Shown in pieces: positions 61,908-64,000 of a stretch of DNA of 64,000 nucleotides. The translations under genes were made by a program, and so were the position numbers. Below the pieces are notes generated by a model, which was given only the letters and a program-made list of their open reading frames with translations, was not told the DNA's origin and did no database searches. The stretch comes from Mannheimia cairinae (GTDB taxonomy: Bacteria; Pseudomonadota; Gammaproteobacteria; Enterobacterales; Pasteurellaceae), in contig NZ_JAQSJE010000011.1 of assembly GCF_028649535.1 (NCBI RefSeq), positions 1 through 64,000 of the forward strand, given 5' to 3'. How positions within the stretch are numbered: position 1 is the stretch's first letter; each line of letters begins with the position of its first letter.

Positions 61908-63539
61908 GTGACAATATCTTTATTAGATGAACAAGCATTGATACTAAAACAGGATTTTTCCAACTTAAATGAGACTGTTCGCTTTTTCGATTTTCAACCC
62001 CAAGCTAAACAAGCTTTAGATCAATTTATTCAGGCAAAATTTGGCTCTTTATTAGTGATTAAGTCAGAGATTTTTCCTGAGTTTTTAAATGAAATTACAG
62101 ACTATCTGCCTTCAAATAGCCCGGTCGTAACTAAAATGGATTTTAATAAAAATAACTTATTTGGGTATCATCTCTTTTTAGAAAGAGAACATAAGTCTGA
62201 GTATGTAAAAGGGGCAATTCAAGAAGCGGATAACGGCATTTTAATTTTAAATGTTAATTCTTTATTATTAGATATTACCCAGTGGGATAAGCTCAAACAA
62301 GCCTTATTATTTGGCGAATATGAGCCTCATTCGGTCAATTATTCTCCCTATTTTTTATCTAAAGAAAAATCAACTTTTAAATTGATTCTAATTGGCGAGA
62401 GAGACGATATTTCTACTCTAATGGCCTATGATGATGGGCTATATCAAATAGGGCAATATACTGAAATTAAATCTTATTTATCTCTTCATCACAATATTCA
62501 TCAATGGGCAAATTACGTGCAAAGCTATGCCAAAGAGACAATTAATAAATCTTTGTCAAATATTGCGATGAATCAATTTATGCAAGCTTATATTAGAGAA
62601 AGCGAAAGCCAAGATCTGATTTCAATTTCGCCAACGCTATTGAAAAAGCATTTACGTAGTATTCAAACCTTTTATGCTGATGCAGAAAAAATCGAAAGTG
62701 TAAAAGACTACTTTGATTATTTAGAAAATCAATCAGCTGTCTTAAATGATTATACCGTTGAAGATATTCTTACACATCAGCTTTATATTGAAACGGAAGG
62801 GGAAGAAATCGGGCAAATTAATGGGTTATCCGTTATTGATTTTGATGGAATTCCTCATAGCTTTGGTGAACCTCTGAGAATTAGCTGTAATGTGCAATAT
62901 GGTGATGGCGAAATTACCGATATTGAGCGAAAAGTGGAACTTGGTGGAAATATCCACTCTAAAGGGATCATCATTGCTCAATCTTGCCTGGCCAATTTAT
63001 TAGAGCTGCCGACTCAACTTCCGTTTTCTGCTTCTATTGCTTTTGAGCAATCTTATGGTGAAATCGATGGCGATAGTTCATCACTTGCTATTTTTAGTGT
63101 ATTAGTCAGTGCTTTATCAAAACTAGCTTTACCGCAAGCCATTGCAGTTACAGGGGCTATCGACCAATTTGGTAATGTACTAAGTGTGGGAGGAGTTAAT
63201 CAAAAAATTGAGGGATTTTTCAAAATCTGCCAAGCTCGCAAACTAACAGGTAAGCAAGGGGTTATCATTCCAGCCGCTTGTGTCAGCCATTTAAGTCTAA
63301 AAACAGAAGTGATTGAAGCCGTACAAAAAAATCAATTTAAAATTTGGACTGTTGAAAGTGTATTTGATGCCGTAGAAATTTTATTTGGATGTGATTTTTA
63401 TAATGATGAAAATAACCTAAATAAGAGTGACAAAGAGTCTCTGTTCTCATTAATTCATCAGCAATTAGAAGATAGCCATAATGAAGAAATCAGCATTTCA
63501 TTTTTTAAAAAAATCTATAAAAGATTAAAATTCGACTGA
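61908..63539 (+). CDS. lonH: Lon-like S16 protease LonH (YcbZ family)
   Basis: A 543-residue protein. The N-terminal region resembles an AAA+ fold but lacks a Walker A GKT, as in YcbZ. The C-terminal Lon protease domain has the Ser in [13 protein letters not shown] and the Lys in [11 protein letters not shown], forming the Ser-Lys dyad. E. coli YcbZ is slightly longer (586). The start is GTG 61908 with GAGG seven bases upstream. It lies between matP and fabA; substrate unknown. Confidence 0.9.
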   Translation: MTISLLDEQALILKQDFSNLNETVRFFDFQPQAKQALDQFIQAKFGSLLVIKSEIFPEFLNEITDYLPSNSPVVTKMDFNKNNLFGYHLFLEREHKSEYVKGAIQEADNGILILNVNSLLLDITQWDKLKQALLFGEYEPHSVNYSPYFLSKEKSTFKLILIGERDDISTLMAYDDGLYQIGQYTEIKSYLSLHHNIHQWANYVQSYAKETINKSLSNIAMNQFMQAYIRESESQDLISISPTLLKKHLRSIQTFYADAEKIESVKDYFDYLENQSAVLNDYTVEDILTHQLYIETEGEEIGQINGLSVIDFDGIPHSFGEPLRISCNVQYGDGEITDIERKVELGGNIHSKGIIIAQSCLANLLELPTQLPFSASIAFEQSYGEIDGDSSSLAIFSVLVSALSKLALPQAIAVTGAIDQFGNVLSVGGVNQKIEGFFKICQARKLTGKQGVIIPAACVSHLSLKTEVIEAVQKNQFKIWTVESVFDAVEILFGCDFYNDENNLNKSDKESLFSLIHQQLEDSHNEEISISFFKKIYKRLKFD

Positions 63540-63551
63540 TCCGACAAGTCA
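63534..63551 (+). promoter_or_regulatory. Possible FadR operator upstream of fabA
   Basis: GACTGATCCGACAAGTC (63534-63550) matches the FadR consensus AACTGGTCNGACCAGTT at most positions and is an imperfect palindrome. It overlaps the lonH stop. In E. coli FadR activates fabA from a site upstream of its promoter. Motif evidence only. Confidence 0.45.
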
Positions 63552-63573
63552 ACTTACAACTGTTCACTGAATT

Positions 63574-63628
63574 AAAAGTCTGTTACTATCGCCCTGCTTT
63601 TTCAGGCATTGATATAACAGACTTTTTT
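63574..63628 (+). terminator. Terminator-like hairpin between lonH and fabA
   Basis: AAAAGTCTGTTA (63574-63585) and TAACAGACTTTT (63615-63626) pair perfectly, with an inner CCTG/CAGG hairpin, followed by T's. It probably ends lonH and leaves fabA to its own promoter or read-through. Confidence 0.65.
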
Positions 63629-63652
63629 CTATATTACAGGAACTTAAAAATA

Positions 63653-64000
63653 ATGAACACTTGTACACCAATCATCAAACCAAGCTATACATATGAAGAA
63701 CTTTTACTTTCGGGTAAAGGTGAATTATTTGGTGAAAAAGGCCCTCAATTACCCGCTCCGCCAATGCTAATGATGGATCGTATAATTGAGATGAATGCCG
63801 AAAAGGGAAATTTTGAAAAAGGTTACATTGAAGCTGAATTTGATATCAAGCCTGATTTATGGTTTTTTAACTGCCATTTTATTAACGATCCTGTAATGCC
63901 TGGCTGTTTAGGGTTAGATGCAATGTGGCAATTAGTTGGCTTCTATTTAGGCTGGATTGGTGGCGAAGGCAAAGGCCGTGCATTAGGTGTGGGTGAAGTA
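63653..64000 (+). CDS. fabA: 3-hydroxydecanoyl-ACP dehydratase/isomerase FabA (partial, 3' end outside)
   Basis: The first 116 residues of about 170-180. FabA dehydrates and isomerises 3-hydroxydecanoyl-ACP, the branch point to unsaturated fatty acids. [29 protein letters not shown] and the active-site [21 protein letters not shown] with His75 and Asp89 are present. AGGAA precedes ATG 63653. The frame is open to the window edge. Confidence 0.95.
   Translation, partial: MNTCTPIIKPSYTYEELLLSGKGELFGEKGPQLPAPPMLMMDRIIEMNAEKGNFEKGYIEAEFDIKPDLWFFNCHFINDPVMPGCLGLDAMWQLVGFYLGWIGGEGKGRALGVGEV

Overview
This window is a chromosomal segment of a gammaproteobacterium of the family Pasteurellaceae. It contains roughly two dozen copies of the 9-mer ACAAGCGGT (either strand), the core of the Apl-type DNA uptake signal sequence, and only one Hin-type AAGTGCGGT (in mtlA). 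That points to the Actinobacillus pleuropneumoniae / Mannheimia / Haemophilus ducreyi side of the family. The species cannot be named from the sequence alone. Gene content is mostly housekeeping plus sugar-acid and polyol catabolism. There is no prophage, CRISPR array or resistance island, and the only mobile gene is one HUH (Y1) transposase.

Layout. 30-316: three tRNA genes (Arg-His-Pro, minus strand). 484-9396: an enterobacterial common antigen (ECA) cluster (wecG, wzyE, wecF, then wecE, wecD, wecC, wecA), split by glnA on the other strand. 9534-15173: hemL, an unassigned ATP-grasp gene, a pseudoazurin gene and an iron/siderophore-type ABC importer. 15382-20626: lptM, lysA, gst, tldD, a Y1 transposase flanked by two-hairpin repeats, and prmA. 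20705-25242: glpQ/glpT divergent from glpD, with a perfect CRP site between them. 25295-26612: a pair of amino-acid ABC permeases with no partner genes. 26753-33846: a complete ascorbate (ula) regulon, ulaGREF divergent from ulaAB-C-D. 33935-35015: yqjD-yqjE-yqjK. 35227-47109: a yia/sgb-like operon (yiaK, yiaL, yiaM, yiaN, two yiaO copies, a ribose-type ABC importer, an SMP-30 lactonase, lyxK). 47362-53080: a DASS-family transporter and mtlA-mtlD-mtlR. 53190-54946: a transglutaminase-MerT-MerP operon. 55232-64000: fklB, an ScsD-like thioredoxin, an MFS permease, mnmE-tilS, xerD, matP, lonH and the start of fabA.

How the genes work together. The ula and yia clusters read as one dispersed pathway. 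Ascorbate enters through UlaAB/UlaC as the 6-phosphate and is opened by UlaG. 2,3-diketo-L-gulonate enters through the YiaMNO TRAP system, is reduced by YiaK and phosphorylated by LyxK. Both routes meet at 3-keto-L-gulonate 6-phosphate, which UlaD, UlaE and UlaF convert to D-xylulose 5-phosphate. The yia cluster has no decarboxylase or epimerase genes of its own, so it seems to depend on ula. Perfect or near-perfect CRP sites precede glpT/glpD, ulaA, yiaK and mtlA, so carbon catabolite control is the common theme.

The observations most worth a second look are: the shared ascorbate/diketogulonate pathway with duplicated TRAP binding proteins and an added ABC importer; interdomain linkers of two PTS proteins that are encoded by uptake signal sequences in the same frame; the transposase with its inverted two-hairpin repeats; the transglutaminase-MerT-MerP operon; and a blue copper protein at the end of an iron-import operon.
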